From JBCFBK01 sp038562555 (lineage in GTDB: Bacteria > Bacteroidota > Bacteroidia > Bacteroidales > Prolixibacteraceae), in the NCBI GenBank assembly GCA_038562555.1, contig JBCFBK010000017.1:35041-99040 (forward strand): DNA of 64,000 nt. Direction: 5' to 3'. A program made the translations under genes and the position numbers. Shown piece by piece: positions 17,240-25,285 of this stretch. The notes under the pieces are model-generated. The model saw only the letters and a program-made list of their open reading frames with translations. It was not told the DNA's origin and made no database searches. Each line of letters begins with the position of its first letter. The first letter of the stretch is position 1.

Positions 17240-17256
17240 ATGGGAGCTAAAAACAA

Positions 17257-17289
17257 AAACTTCTGTAAATATGTTCATTACAGAAGTTT
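17257..17289. terminator. Shared terminator of hrpB and tmRNA
   Basis: A perfect 12-bp inverted repeat (AAACTTCTGTAA and complement, 9-nt loop) between the hrpB stop and the tmRNA 3' end. T-rich tracts lie near it on both strands (about 13 nt beyond the stem on plus, immediately after on minus), so it can serve both convergent transcripts. Confidence 0.6.
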
Positions 17290-17314
17290 GCATTTAAAAT
17301 TCTTTTTTTAAAAG

Positions 17315-17709
17315 TGGAACTGCCGGGAGTCGAACCCGGGTCCAAACGCGGAAGCAATATGCTTTCTACATGCTTAGCCCCGACTTGATTTTCGGGCAAG
17401 GACTGGATCAGGGCCACCGATCCTCGCCTTAGCTTCTTTATTTTCACAGACCAGGCGAAGCAACCGGTCTGCTATCTCCGATTTTTTTGCACCACCGTTT
17501 CGGACCGCCTCAGAGCATAGCATCCGGGTGATGTCTTGTCCCCGCACCTGGTGCAGGGATTAAGCATAAACCTACTTAATTCGGTTACGCAGCAAGAGCG
17601 TAGTTATTTTCGCCAATTAATTGTTCGATCATTGAGATTTTCGAGCCAACAACCAAAGCTCGTCATGCTTACATACCTCTTCTACACGCTGTCAAAACCA
17701 GTCAGCCCC
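17315..17709 (-). ncRNA. ssrA: Transfer-messenger RNA (tmRNA)
   Basis: Rescues stalled ribosomes together with SmpB and tags nascent chains for proteolysis. Minus strand: the 5' end GGGGCTGACTGGTTTTGACA at 17709 pairs with the 3' acceptor CAGTTCC (17316-17322; G-U pairs included), and the T arm (CCGGG-TTCGACT-CCCGG) is intact. The tag frame (17585-17614) encodes GENNYALAA followed by TAA, a typical Bacteroidota tag. The CCA end is not encoded (CAGTTCCACTT), so it must be added after processing. A TTG-N20-TATCTTTG promoter lies at 17791-17821, implying a leader of about 75 nt that RNase P must remove. Confidence 0.95.
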
Positions 17710-17790
17710 GTGTAATTTTAATTCAACGCCCAGACGCTGCAACAGAACACCGCTCGCTCTGTCCGCAGCTGTGATCGTTAAATTATACGG

Positions 17791-17821
17791 CAAAGATAAT
17801 CTAATTTTAAGTTTTGCACAA
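17791..17821 (-). promoter_or_regulatory. Promoter of tmRNA
   Basis: Minus strand: TTG (17819-17821), 20 nt, then TATCTTTG (17791-17798). Both elements and their spacing match the Bacteroidota housekeeping promoter, the best-formed example in this window. Confidence 0.55.
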
Positions 17822-17868
17822 TTATTGTTAGGAGCGTAATCATAAATACAACCTGTAAATTCAAAGAA

Positions 17869-18321
17869 ATGAAAAAAATCTTATTGCTGCTGTTCATGAC
17901 CGGCGTTCTCGCTGCCTGCGAAGGCCCGGAAGGACCAATGGGGCCTCCGGGGGAGCCGGGTCAAGGTCCAAACTGGGTTGTTCTGGATATTACCATCGCC
18001 GAAAACGATTGGAAGAGGACCGGTGATGCGAATCAACTGGGATCCTACTTTTCCGCTTCCTTTAACGTTCCGGAGCTCACCAATACCGTTTACAACGACG
18101 GCATTGTCATGGCTTATATCGAGTTTGAAGGGGAATTCCAAACGCCTCTCCCCTACACTCGTTATTACGGAGAACCGCAAGGAGATTCTGAAGCGCTTTG
18201 GAGTGAAATACTTGATTATGAATACAAGACCGGGTCAATCACGTTTTATTCCACTCCTTCTGATTTCATAACCGAACACACACCAGACGGAGCGGTGATC
18301 AGATTAGCATTTATTTGGTAG
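17869..18321 (+). CDS. Lipoprotein with short collagen-like stretch
   Basis: A 150-residue predicted lipoprotein: hydrophobic leader and lipobox LAAC with Cys17, followed directly by a Gly-Pro-rich run of Gly-x-y triplets (EGPEGPMGPPGEPGQGP, about residues 18-34), then a globular domain of about 110 residues with aromatic and acidic residues and beta-strand character (NWVVLDITI, DGIVMAYIEF, GAVIRLAFIW). Small lipoproteins with this collagen-like linker recur in Bacteroidota; their function is unknown. Probably monocistronic, placed between the tmRNA and tRNA-Pro. No export partner is encoded nearby. Confidence 0.75.
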   Translation: MKKILLLLFMTGVLAACEGPEGPMGPPGEPGQGPNWVVLDITIAENDWKRTGDANQLGSYFSASFNVPELTNTVYNDGIVMAYIEFEGEFQTPLPYTRYYGEPQGDSEALWSEILDYEYKTGSITFYSTPSDFITEHTPDGAVIRLAFIW

Positions 18322-18420
18322 TCGAATGGTGTATCAATTTTCCTTCAGTTATCCAAAATAATTGAAGCGTTATCATTTTTTATCCGATGAAAGTATTATT
18401 TTTGCATCCCGTTAACCAAT

Positions 18421-18493
18421 CGGGATGTAGCGCAGTTGGTAGCGTACCACGTTCGGGACGTGGGGGTCGCCTGTTCGAGTCAGGTCATCCCGA
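18421..18493 (+). tRNA. tRNA-Pro (anticodon CGG)
   Basis: A 73-nt cloverleaf: acceptor CGGGATG pairs with CATCCCG; D arm GCGC/GCGT; anticodon stem CCACG/CGTGG with loop TTCGGGA (anticodon CGG); T arm GCCTG-TTCGAGT-CAGGT (GCCTG with CAGGT, including a G-U pair). The C1-G72 start is typical of bacterial tRNA-Pro. CCA is not encoded. Followed 9 nt later by a strong terminator. Confidence 0.95.
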
Positions 18494-18501
18494 CAAACTT
18501 C

Positions 18502-18536
18502 AAAAACCTGTGAATCGTATGAGTTACAGGTTTTTT
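18502..18536 (+). terminator. Intrinsic terminator of tRNA-Pro
   Basis: Stem AAAAACCTGT / ACAGGTTTTT with the T-run (TTTTTTCTTTTTT) merging into and following the second arm. Classical intrinsic terminator shape. Confidence 0.75.
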
Positions 18537-18614
18537 CTTTTTTGACCATTCGCGCCGCAATGCCATAAGCATCGAAACGGTTTTTTTTTGTATCTTTTGG
18601 CCACCAAAATACTA

Positions 18615-19754
18615 ATGATTTCTCCAATGCATACACTGAAAATCCTCCTGTTTATACTTGCAATTGGCGCTCTCCCGCTGGCCCTGACCGGACAGGGACA
18701 CCAATCATTTAAACCCGGCGAAATATGGCCCGACAATGAGGGCGTCCACATAAATGCTCACGGCGGGGGCATCTTAAAACACAGAAGCACCTATTACTGG
18801 TATGGCGAACATAAGGTAGAAGGAAAAGCCGGCAATGTAGCCCTGGTGGGTGTTCACTGCTATTCATCCAAAGACCTGTATAACTGGACAGACATGGGTA
18901 TCGCACTGCCTGTTTCAGACGACCCTGAAAGTATGATCGTTAAAGGTTGCATTATCGAGCGCCCGAAAGTCATCTACAATGAGGCCACCAAAAAGTTTGT
19001 GATGTGGTTTCATCATGAGTTAAAAGGCATGGGGTACAGGGCGGCAAAAACAGGCGTTGCTGTGGCCGATGATCCCACAGGTCCGTTCCGTTACCTGGAA
19101 AGCATTAATCCGAATGCCGGCCAGTGGCCACTGAACTTCACGGACGATCAAAAAAAGATGAACTTTCCCGCCGAACTGAAAGATTGGTCGGACGAATGGA
19201 AAGAGGCAGTCGCCAACGGCATATTTGTTCACCGTGATATCGAGAAGGGGCAGATGGCCCGCGACATGGCTCTTTTTGTTGATGACGATGGTAAGGCGTA
19301 TCACATTCACGCCTCGGAGGAAAACCTGACCCTGCACATCTGCCTGCTGAATGATGAATATACCGGATTTACCGATCAGTATGTGACCATGATGCCCGCC
19401 GGTCATAATGAGGCGCCCGCAATCTTCAAAAAAGACGGGAAGTATTACCTGATCACATCCGGATGCACCGGCTGGGAACCAAATGCGGCACGCTCGTTTG
19501 TCTCCGATCACATGTTCGGTCCATGGGAAGCTTTGGGTAACCCCTGCCGGGGAGCAGATGAACAGGTTAATACAACCTTTGACGCCCAGGGTACCTTTAT
19601 TCTGGAAAATCCGCAGCGAAAAGGGCAGTTTATCTTTATGGCCGACCGTTGGGAACCCGACAACGCCATCGACGGCCGCTACGTCTGGCTCCCCATTATA
19701 TTTAATGCGGAAAAACCGGAGATCCATTGGTCGCCGGAATGGAAGCTGAAGTAG
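18615..19754 (+). CDS. Glycoside hydrolase family 43 protein, exported
   Basis: A protein of about 380 residues: hydrophobic signal peptide (MHTLKILLFILAIGALPLALTG) and a five-bladed beta-propeller of the GH43 type. GVHINAHGGGILKHRSTYYWYGE resembles the start of blade 1 in the GH43_34-like subgroup; MARDMALFVDDDGKAYHIHAS and NEAPAIFKKDGKYYLITSG carry the expected pKa-modulating Asp and general-acid Glu. Related enzymes act on beta-galactose or alpha-L-arabinofuranose ends, but substrate is not decidable here. Starts at 18588, 18615 or 18627 are possible; a TATCTTTTG (one base longer than the -7 consensus) at about 18591 favours the later ones. Followed by the decayed region at 19755-20282. 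Confidence 0.82.
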   Translation: MISPMHTLKILLFILAIGALPLALTGQGHQSFKPGEIWPDNEGVHINAHGGGILKHRSTYYWYGEHKVEGKAGNVALVGVHCYSSKDLYNWTDMGIALPVSDDPESMIVKGCIIERPKVIYNEATKKFVMWFHHELKGMGYRAAKTGVAVADDPTGPFRYLESINPNAGQWPLNFTDDQKKMNFPAELKDWSDEWKEAVANGIFVHRDIEKGQMARDMALFVDDDGKAYHIHASEENLTLHICLLNDEYTGFTDQYVTMMPAGHNEAPAIFKKDGKYYLITSGCTGWEPNAARSFVSDHMFGPWEALGNPCRGADEQVNTTFDAQGTFILENPQRKGQFIFMADRWEPDNAIDGRYVWLPIIFNAEKPEIHWSPEWKLK

Positions 19755-19830
19755 AGACCTTTCTGAATCCATTGCAGTTAGCCAGGTTGAGAAAAAACGT
19801 ATGAAGAAACGCCCGATAGGAATCGTCTGG

Positions 19831-19945
19831 AAATCCTCTTTTGCCCTCACCTGTCCGCAGTGCAAATAACCCACCAGTATATTTTTAATGAATATCGGTA
19901 GGAACATTCCGTACAAGCCGTTATAACATTGGTAGAGAAGAGCGG
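19831..19945 (-). pseudogene. Remnant of a PocR-domain regulator
   Basis: The minus strand encodes LLYQCYNGLYGMFLPIF followed by KNILVGYLHCGQVRAKEDF, which has the layout of the PocR sensory domain (Y-x-C-x-x-G-L-x(5)-P-I-x(8)-G-x(4)-G-Q-V) found in AraC-type regulators and histidine kinases. The frame continues into GH43 antisense sequence on one side and non-homologous sequence on the other, with no start or HTH domain, so this is an isolated fragment of a lost gene. PocR assignment is from motif recognition only. Confidence 0.5.
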
Positions 19946-19971
19946 CTTTTTGAGTTTGTCGGCTTCCCAGG

Positions 19972-20181
19972 ATCTTTGACACCCCCGACCAGGCGGCTAA
20001 AGTATTAAAAAAGCTTGGATCAAAGACCATTGACCAAAGTGGGTGGCATGTCTATGCCAACATGGAACACGTCCTGAAATACCTCATGGAAGTCGGACAG
20101 CCGCATGCCAGGGGCTCTTACCCGAGGACTGAAATCCGGTCAAGGGGTCGGCTCATACCGGCGCTGACGACCGGATTTTAA
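19972..20181 (+). pseudogene. Coding remnant of unknown family
   Basis: An open plus-strand frame without a start codon that reads like conserved protein (FDTPDQAAKVLKKLGSKTI, then DQSGWHVYANMEHVLKYL) up to about 20103, then loses protein character before TAA at 20179. I could not assign the family. With the opposite-strand PocR fragment next to it and no intact gene between 19755 and 20282, it looks like the tail of a deleted gene. Confidence 0.4.
20132..20178. terminator. Possible hairpin before Gfo/Idh gene
   Basis: AAATCCGGTC and its complement GACCGGATTT form a 10-bp stem around 27 nt, followed by TTTAATC on the plus strand. Could be the old terminator of the decayed gene. Confidence 0.3.
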
Positions 20182-20282
20182 TCAAAGATTTTAGCCGGGG
20201 AAAGGGAAATCTTTCGAATTATACTATTTTTAACGACTTTGTTGTAAATCCAATTTTCCATTAAAACTTAAATCACAAAACG

Positions 20283-21431
20283 ATGTCGACGAAAGAAATC
20301 AGGGTGGCTCTCATCGGGCACCAATTCATGGGGATCGCCCATTCAAATGCCTTCAGGAATGCAGCCATGTGGACCAACCTTCCCGCGCGGGTTACCATGA
20401 AATGTCTGTGCGCAAAAGACAGTACGGAGAATCTGCAGGCGTTTGCCTCTAAATACGGGTGGGAAGAAGTAGAAACCGACTGGCGTAAAGTAGTGGTACG
20501 CGATGATATTGATTTGATCAGTATTGCTGCGCCAAACGTGCTGCACCGTGAAATTGCCATCGAAGCTGCCAAAAACGGCAAACATATCCTGTGTGAAAAA
20601 CCGCTCGCCAATAGCCTCGCGGAAGCCAGGGAAATGCTCGATGCCGTCGAAAAATATGGCGTTAAAAACTGCTGTGGTTACTCCTATCGCTTTACGCCTT
20701 CCCTGGCACTTGCCCGGCAACTGGTGCAGGAAGGCCGTATCGGGCGCATTTATCATGTCTTTGTCCGCTATGCCCAGGACTGGATCAGGGACCCCGATTT
20801 TGCCATGGTATGGCGGTTTAACAAGGAAATTGCCGGCTCGGGGCCTTTGGGCGACCTGAGTGCTCATTCTATCGACGCCACCCGTTTCATCACCGGATTA
20901 AAATTCAGGGAAGTCACCGGTAACCTGCAGACCCTGATCAGGGAACGCCCGCTAAGCAGCACCGATCTCTCAGGCCCGAAAGGAACCGTTACTGTTGATG
21001 ACGTGGCTCAGTTCCTGGTGAACTTTGAAGGCGGCGCCACGGGGTGTTTCGAATCCACACGCCTGGCAACCGGCCGCAAAAACTATAACACCATCGAAGT
21101 GAACGGCGAAAAAGGTTCAATCGTCTGGAATTTTGAAGACCAGAACTACCTGCTGTTTTACGACAATAACCAGTCGCCGCAGGAAGCAGGTTTCCGAAAA
21201 ATCAATGTGACACATGATGTTCATCCCTACCAGGGAGGCTGGTGGCCACAGGGCCATGGCATCGGTTATGCCGATTCCTTTGTGATCGAAGTCGCTGAGT
21301 TTATCCGCTCGATTGTCGAAGATAAACCGTTCAGCCCGAATTTTGAAGACGGACTGAAATGCCAGGAAGTTCTTGAAGCTGTAGCCCAATCGGCAGAACA
21401 GCGATGCTGGGTGGAACTGAAAAAAACCTGA
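20283..21431 (+). CDS. Gfo/Idh/MocA family oxidoreductase
   Basis: A 382-residue cytoplasmic NAD(P)-dependent sugar dehydrogenase-like protein. N-terminal Rossmann fold with VALIGHQFMGIAHSNAF (the usual second glycine of GxGxxG is varied), DLISIAAPNVLH, the conserved CEKPLAN motif, and a C-terminal alpha/beta domain (GDLSAHSIDATRFITG, with the His commonly used in catalysis). The family oxidises or reduces hydroxyl groups of sugars and inositols; the specific sugar is not predictable. It is followed 13 nt later by a truncated permease gene, so it was probably once part of a longer sugar-uptake operon. Confidence 0.87.
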   Translation: MSTKEIRVALIGHQFMGIAHSNAFRNAAMWTNLPARVTMKCLCAKDSTENLQAFASKYGWEEVETDWRKVVVRDDIDLISIAAPNVLHREIAIEAAKNGKHILCEKPLANSLAEAREMLDAVEKYGVKNCCGYSYRFTPSLALARQLVQEGRIGRIYHVFVRYAQDWIRDPDFAMVWRFNKEIAGSGPLGDLSAHSIDATRFITGLKFREVTGNLQTLIRERPLSSTDLSGPKGTVTVDDVAQFLVNFEGGATGCFESTRLATGRKNYNTIEVNGEKGSIVWNFEDQNYLLFYDNNQSPQEAGFRKINVTHDVHPYQGGWWPQGHGIGYADSFVIEVAEFIRSIVEDKPFSPNFEDGLKCQEVLEAVAQSAEQRCWVELKKT

Positions 21432-21444
21432 AAAAAACAAAAAA

Positions 21445-21675
21445 ATGACACCTGACCATAACCGTTCGGACGTTAAATTAAGGCGTGTATTGTCGCTGAA
21501 AGACCTGATCATATACGGGATTATTCTGATACAGCCGGTAGCCGCTTTGCCGCTGTTTGGCCACGCCAACAATATTTCGCAGGGTCATGCCGTAACCACC
21601 GTCCTCACAGCTATGGTCGCCATGATTTTTACAGCCGTCAGTTATGATGATGGATTTTTCATGGCACGGGAATAA
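21445..21675 (+). pseudogene. Truncated APC-family amino acid permease (N-terminal fragment)
   Basis: The first ~65 residues (LRRVLSLKDLIIYGIILIQP, TTVLTAMVAMIFTAVSY) match the beginning of APC-superfamily amino acid permeases, which normally continue with ten or more helices over 450 residues. After SY the sequence becomes unrelated (DDGFFMARE) and stops; the next 150 nt hold no permease sequence. It still has its start codon 13 nt after the Gfo/Idh gene. A 5' fragment left by a deletion. Confidence 0.75.
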
Positions 21676-21804
21676 GAAAAGCAGAAATATGAAACGAGCC
21701 ACGAACGCCGCAGTTTACGCCCAAGGTGATCTTTATTGGCGAGTTCCATACCGTTGGCGTTCGTTAGAAAAGTAATGCAGCTTAGTACGAAAGTTATGTA
21801 CAGT

Positions 21805-21812
21805 TAAATTTG
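21805..21812 (+). promoter_or_regulatory. Putative -7 box of the HAD gene
   Basis: TAAATTTG, a TAnnTTTG match, 12 nt before the ATG at 21825. No -33 partner seen. Confidence 0.35.
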
Positions 21813-21824
21813 AAAAAATAACAT

Positions 21825-22502
21825 ATGAAAAAATGTGTCATTTTTGATATGGACGGGGTGATCATCGACAGCGAACCGATTCACCAGGAGTGCGAACGCA
21901 GGGTGTTCAGTCTCCTGGGAATCCGAATCTCCGAAGAAGAACACGATGCCCTGATCGGGACAACCGACAAGACCATGTGGCAGCGGCTGGGGAAAGCACA
22001 CGATCTCCCTATTAAAACAGCCGAAATCATCGAGCTCAAAAAGTCGCTTTACATGGAATGCCTGAAGCAGGAAACCTGCCTCAGGCCAATCTCCCGGATT
22101 CCCGAGCTGATTGTTTCGCTGGTTAAAAACGGCTTTACGCTGGCGCTGGCGTCCTCATCCCCCCGCCAGCAGATTGATTATATTCTGGAGCGTTTTGGAA
22201 TTAAGGATTTCTTTTGGGCGACCGTAAGCGGAGAAGATGTGGAGACCGGAAAACCTGATCCGGACATTTTTTTGAAGGCAGCAGGACTGGTTGGTGTCGA
22301 GCCCGGCGCATGCCTGGTCATTGAAGACTCATACAACGGAGTCACCGCTGCAAAAAAGGCCGGAATGAAATGTGTCGGCTTTGCCAATCCGAATTCGGGA
22401 AACCAGGATCTAAGCAACGCCGATCTGATCATCCGCTCGTTCACGGAACTTTCGCCCGGCCGCATCCTCGGTTTGCTGGGGCAGGAGCATTCACTTCAGT
22501 AA
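21825..22502 (+). CDS. HAD-family hydrolase, beta-phosphoglucomutase-like
   Basis: A 225-residue cytoplasmic HAD subfamily IA protein. The nucleophile motif FDMDGVIIDSEP places Asp8 and Asp10; the cap domain follows (about 15-90); motif II LALASSS, the lysine in GKPDPDIFL, and the acidic motif VIEDSYNG are all intact. Related proteins are beta-phosphoglucomutases or sugar-phosphate phosphatases. It lies between two broken transporter genes but is itself complete. Confidence 0.85.
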   Translation: MKKCVIFDMDGVIIDSEPIHQECERRVFSLLGIRISEEEHDALIGTTDKTMWQRLGKAHDLPIKTAEIIELKKSLYMECLKQETCLRPISRIPELIVSLVKNGFTLALASSSPRQQIDYILERFGIKDFFWATVSGEDVETGKPDPDIFLKAAGLVGVEPGACLVIEDSYNGVTAAKKAGMKCVGFANPNSGNQDLSNADLIIRSFTELSPGRILGLLGQEHSLQ

Positions 22503-22589
22503 ATTCTTAAATCAAAGGGCTTTATGGAGTCAATACGCCAGTTATACCGCATCAGCCACGGCCCCCTCGCCGTCGTCCTTAAAGAAACC

Positions 22590-23023
22590 AGTACCGGCGG
22601 ATTGTGACTATCCCCCGGCTGATCAGGCAGACCAGCATGCTGCAGCTTTGCACCCTGCTGGGAACAGTCCTGACCGTGCTGATTGTCACCACACGCGGAG
22701 AAATCCTCCTCATGGAACACCGCGCCGATATTTCGATCTGGTTCGTGGTTGCCCTTGGACTTCCCAATGCGCTGATATGGGCCGGGATCTGGCCGCTGGC
22801 GCTGGAAGGCCTGGGCAAATATACCAAGGACGGTTCAGGGCTCCTGATCATGGGCTTAAGCGGAAACGCCATCCTCCCGCTGCTTTACGGGACTTTTGCA
22901 GACCTGTACGACGTCCGGCTGGCTTATTGGGTTTTATTGCCCTGCTATTTATACCTGGTCTATTATGCCTTCAAAGGCCACCGGATACGCGACTGGAAAC
23001 TCCGGGCGTTCTTTTCAGCATAA
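22590..23023 (+). pseudogene. C-terminal fragment of a FucP-type sugar MFS transporter
   Basis: From about 22590 the plus strand encodes RRIVTIPRLIRQ and onward through FVVALGLPNALIWAGIWPLA, LEGLGKYTKDGSGLLIMG and LLPCYLYLVYYAFKGHRIRDW, which corresponds to the last third (about 140 of 420 residues) of fucose/glucose-galactose permeases. The first eight or so helices are missing; upstream sequence (22503-22590) is unrelated in every frame. A GTG at 22604 could act as a start, but the product would not be a functional transporter. Confidence 0.75.
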
Positions 23024-23099
23024 GCCATAGTTTTCAGATCGAAAAATAAAATGCTATTATTGCAAATAATTTAATGAACGATCCTTAAACATCAACTAC

Positions 23100-23591
23100 A
23101 TGACTAACGCTAAACCATTTACAAACCTACAGCTAACGACCCTTGTCGTTTTGCGTTTCCTCATCGGCTGGCATTTGCTGTATGAGGGATTTTCAAAGCT
23201 GATGAATCCCCAGTGGTCATCGGCGGGCTTCCTGAGGGAATCCCAATGGATCATGGAAGGAATCGCCAAATGGATCACTTCAGATCCCGGTGTGCTGAAC
23301 GCCGTTGACTTTATCAATACCTGGGGTCTGATCGCCATCGGACTGGGTCTGATCCTTGGTCTGTTGGGACGCGTTGCAGCCGTATCCGGCATGATCCTGC
23401 TGCTTGTGTATTACCTGAACAACGCTCCGATTCCCGGCCTGGAATATTCCATTCCCAATGAAGGGAATAACCTGATTGTCAGCAAAACGCTTATCGAAGC
23501 AGTTGCGCTGCTGGTGCTGGTTATTTTCCCGACCAGTCACCTGATCGGACTTGACCTGCTGGTAAGGCGGATGAAAAAAAGGAATAACTAA
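23100..23591 (+). CDS. DoxX family membrane protein
   Basis: A 163-residue protein with four predicted helices (about 14-30, 75-95, 99-118 and 130-148). The opening LTTLVVLRFLIGWHLLYEGFSKLMNP and the internal GLGLILGLLGRVAAVSGMILLLVYY are typical of DoxX proteins of Bacteroidota that precede Gfo/Idh oxidoreductases. Function of the family is unresolved. It ends 17 nt before the following oxidoreductase gene and is probably in one operon with it. Confidence 0.82.
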   Translation: MTNAKPFTNLQLTTLVVLRFLIGWHLLYEGFSKLMNPQWSSAGFLRESQWIMEGIAKWITSDPGVLNAVDFINTWGLIAIGLGLILGLLGRVAAVSGMILLLVYYLNNAPIPGLEYSIPNEGNNLIVSKTLIEAVALLVLVIFPTSHLIGLDLLVRRMKKRNN

Positions 23592-23608
23592 CCGAAGGAG
23601 AAACGAAT

Positions 23609-25198
23609 ATGACAAACCAGAAAGATAAGGCATTGAATCCCGATGCCAACTCAAACCAGGTAAACCGGCGCACCGTGTTAAAAGCGCTGGCAGGAGTCCC
23701 CGTCCTTGGACTCTTTGCCTACGAAGCTGCCAAAAGCCTTTCTTATACCGGCGGAAAAGCCGACCGCTCGAAAATGGTCATCAGGGAATTAGGCCTCGAC
23801 CAGATCAGCGCTCCTAAAATAACAGCCGGCTCAACCGGAAAAGGAGACCTGCTCCGCATCGGCTTCGTTGGTTTTGGAAGCCGGGCCAAGCAACTCTCAC
23901 GGGGACTTGGCTTCGCCAGCCAATCAGACGCCGAGGCCATGAAAGCCCGGGGAACCCTCGAGGACTGGATGAAACAAACCGATCTGAATGTGGCCATCAC
24001 CGGCATCTGTGATGTGTTTGACCTGCATGCCGAAAACGGGCTGGATATCGCAGCCAAAGGATTTCAGGTAAACGGAAATACTGCGGCAGAATTACCGGTA
24101 AAACGCTACCGGACTTACCGCGAAATGCTAGAGGACAAGGATATTGATGCCGTAATTGTGGCCACCCCCGATCATCATCATGCCCGGATTTCGGCCGATG
24201 CGATCAAAGCCGGGAAACATGTTTACTGCGAAAAAAGTATCAGTCTGACGGAAGCGGAATTATATGAAGTTTACGATGCAGTAAAAAGCAGCGACCGTGT
24301 TTTTCAACTGGGGCACCAGATTACCCAGAATGTGATTTTCCAGCAGGCAAGGGAGATCATCAATAAAAATATCCTGGGTAAGATCTCACTGATTGAAACA
24401 ACGACGAACAGGAACACGGCCGATGGCGCATGGGTCAGGCATCTGGACGGTCAGGGCAAGCTAAAGCCAGGCGACGAAAGCTCAATCGATTGGGATCAGT
24501 GGCTGGGAAACAGGCCGAAAGTGCCTTTCAGCGTAGAGCGGTTTTATAACTGGACCCAGTACTTTGATTATGATACGGGCATGCTCGGACAGCTCTTTAC
24601 CCATGAATATGACGCCATCAACCAACTCCTGCGTATCGGCATCCCCAAATCGGTCGTTTCTTCGGGTGGCATTTATTACTGGAAGGACGGACGCGATATG
24701 CCCGACGTGCTTCACAGCGTTTTCGAATATCCCGAACGTGAACTGACCATGATCTACAGCGCTTCACTGGCCAGCAGCCGTCAGCGGGGCCGCGTGATCA
24801 TGGGGCACGATGCTTCAATGGAACTGGGTGGCTCACTCGATGTGACCTTCGATCCAAATTCGACGCAGTTTAAAAACCAGATAAAACAGGGACTTATCGA
24901 TACTTCCGGTCCGATGATCAAGGTTACTCCCGGGTCCGGAAAAATTGATGCAATCACCTCGGCAACGGAAAAATACTATGCCTCACGCGGATTAACTGAT
25001 ACTTATGTGAACGGTCGCCCCGTCGATGTGACGCATCTGCATATTAAGGAATGGATCGACTGCATCCGCAACGGCGGAACGCCAAGCGACGATATCGAAA
25101 AAGGATTTGAAGAAGGGATTACTGTCCTCATGGCACATAAGTCGTACCTCGAAAAACGACGCGTGGAATGGGATCCGGTAAACAGGAAAATCATCTGA
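23609..25198 (+). CDS. Gfo/Idh/MocA oxidoreductase with Tat-type leader
   Basis: A 529-residue protein. A polar N-tail is followed by RRTVLKALAGVPVLGLFAYEAA, a twin-arginine-like leader or membrane anchor, so the enzyme is probably exported in folded, cofactor-bound form. The Rossmann domain starts at LRIGFVGFGSRAKQL, with VIVATPDHHHA, the CEKSI variant of the EKP motif, and a long C-terminal domain (QLFTHEYDAINQLLRIGIPK). Exported oxidoreductases of this family are frequent in Bacteroidota sugar loci, and some such proteins act as glycosidases through an NAD-dependent mechanism; that role here is only a possibility. Paired with the DoxX gene 17 nt upstream. Confidence 0.85.
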   Translation: MTNQKDKALNPDANSNQVNRRTVLKALAGVPVLGLFAYEAAKSLSYTGGKADRSKMVIRELGLDQISAPKITAGSTGKGDLLRIGFVGFGSRAKQLSRGLGFASQSDAEAMKARGTLEDWMKQTDLNVAITGICDVFDLHAENGLDIAAKGFQVNGNTAAELPVKRYRTYREMLEDKDIDAVIVATPDHHHARISADAIKAGKHVYCEKSISLTEAELYEVYDAVKSSDRVFQLGHQITQNVIFQQAREIINKNILGKISLIETTTNRNTADGAWVRHLDGQGKLKPGDESSIDWDQWLGNRPKVPFSVERFYNWTQYFDYDTGMLGQLFTHEYDAINQLLRIGIPKSVVSSGGIYYWKDGRDMPDVLHSVFEYPERELTMIYSASLASSRQRGRVIMGHDASMELGGSLDVTFDPNSTQFKNQIKQGLIDTSGPMIKVTPGSGKIDAITSATEKYYASRGLTDTYVNGRPVDVTHLHIKEWIDCIRNGGTPSDDIEKGFEEGITVLMAHKSYLEKRRVEWDPVNRKII

Positions 25199-25205
25199 AA
25201 AACAC

Positions 25206-25233
25206 AGGCTGTCCGATCTTCTTTGGGCAGCCT
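25206..25233 (+). terminator. Weak hairpin after the exported oxidoreductase
   Basis: AGGCTGTCC and GGGCAGCCT form a 9-bp stem (one G-U pair) starting 8 nt after the stop; no real T-run follows. Position supports a transcript end against the convergent DUF1573 gene. Confidence 0.3.
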
Positions 25234-25285
25234 CAATCATAAAAAGCGCTATCCGCTAGAATTTCGGGTTACGCCCCCTGCAAGC

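Noticed and set aside
17247..17447. A 66-codon minus-strand open frame
   Set aside because: It lies within the 3' part of the tmRNA and its terminator; the protein sequence has no family character.
19020..20030. A 336-codon minus-strand open frame opposite the GH43 gene
   Set aside because: Most of it is antisense to a well-supported GH43 gene; only the short PocR-like block outside that gene looks coding, so it is listed as a remnant, not as a gene.
19755..23023. An insertion sequence as the cause of the broken genes
   Set aside because: No transposase coding sequence, terminal inverted repeats or target duplications could be recognised.
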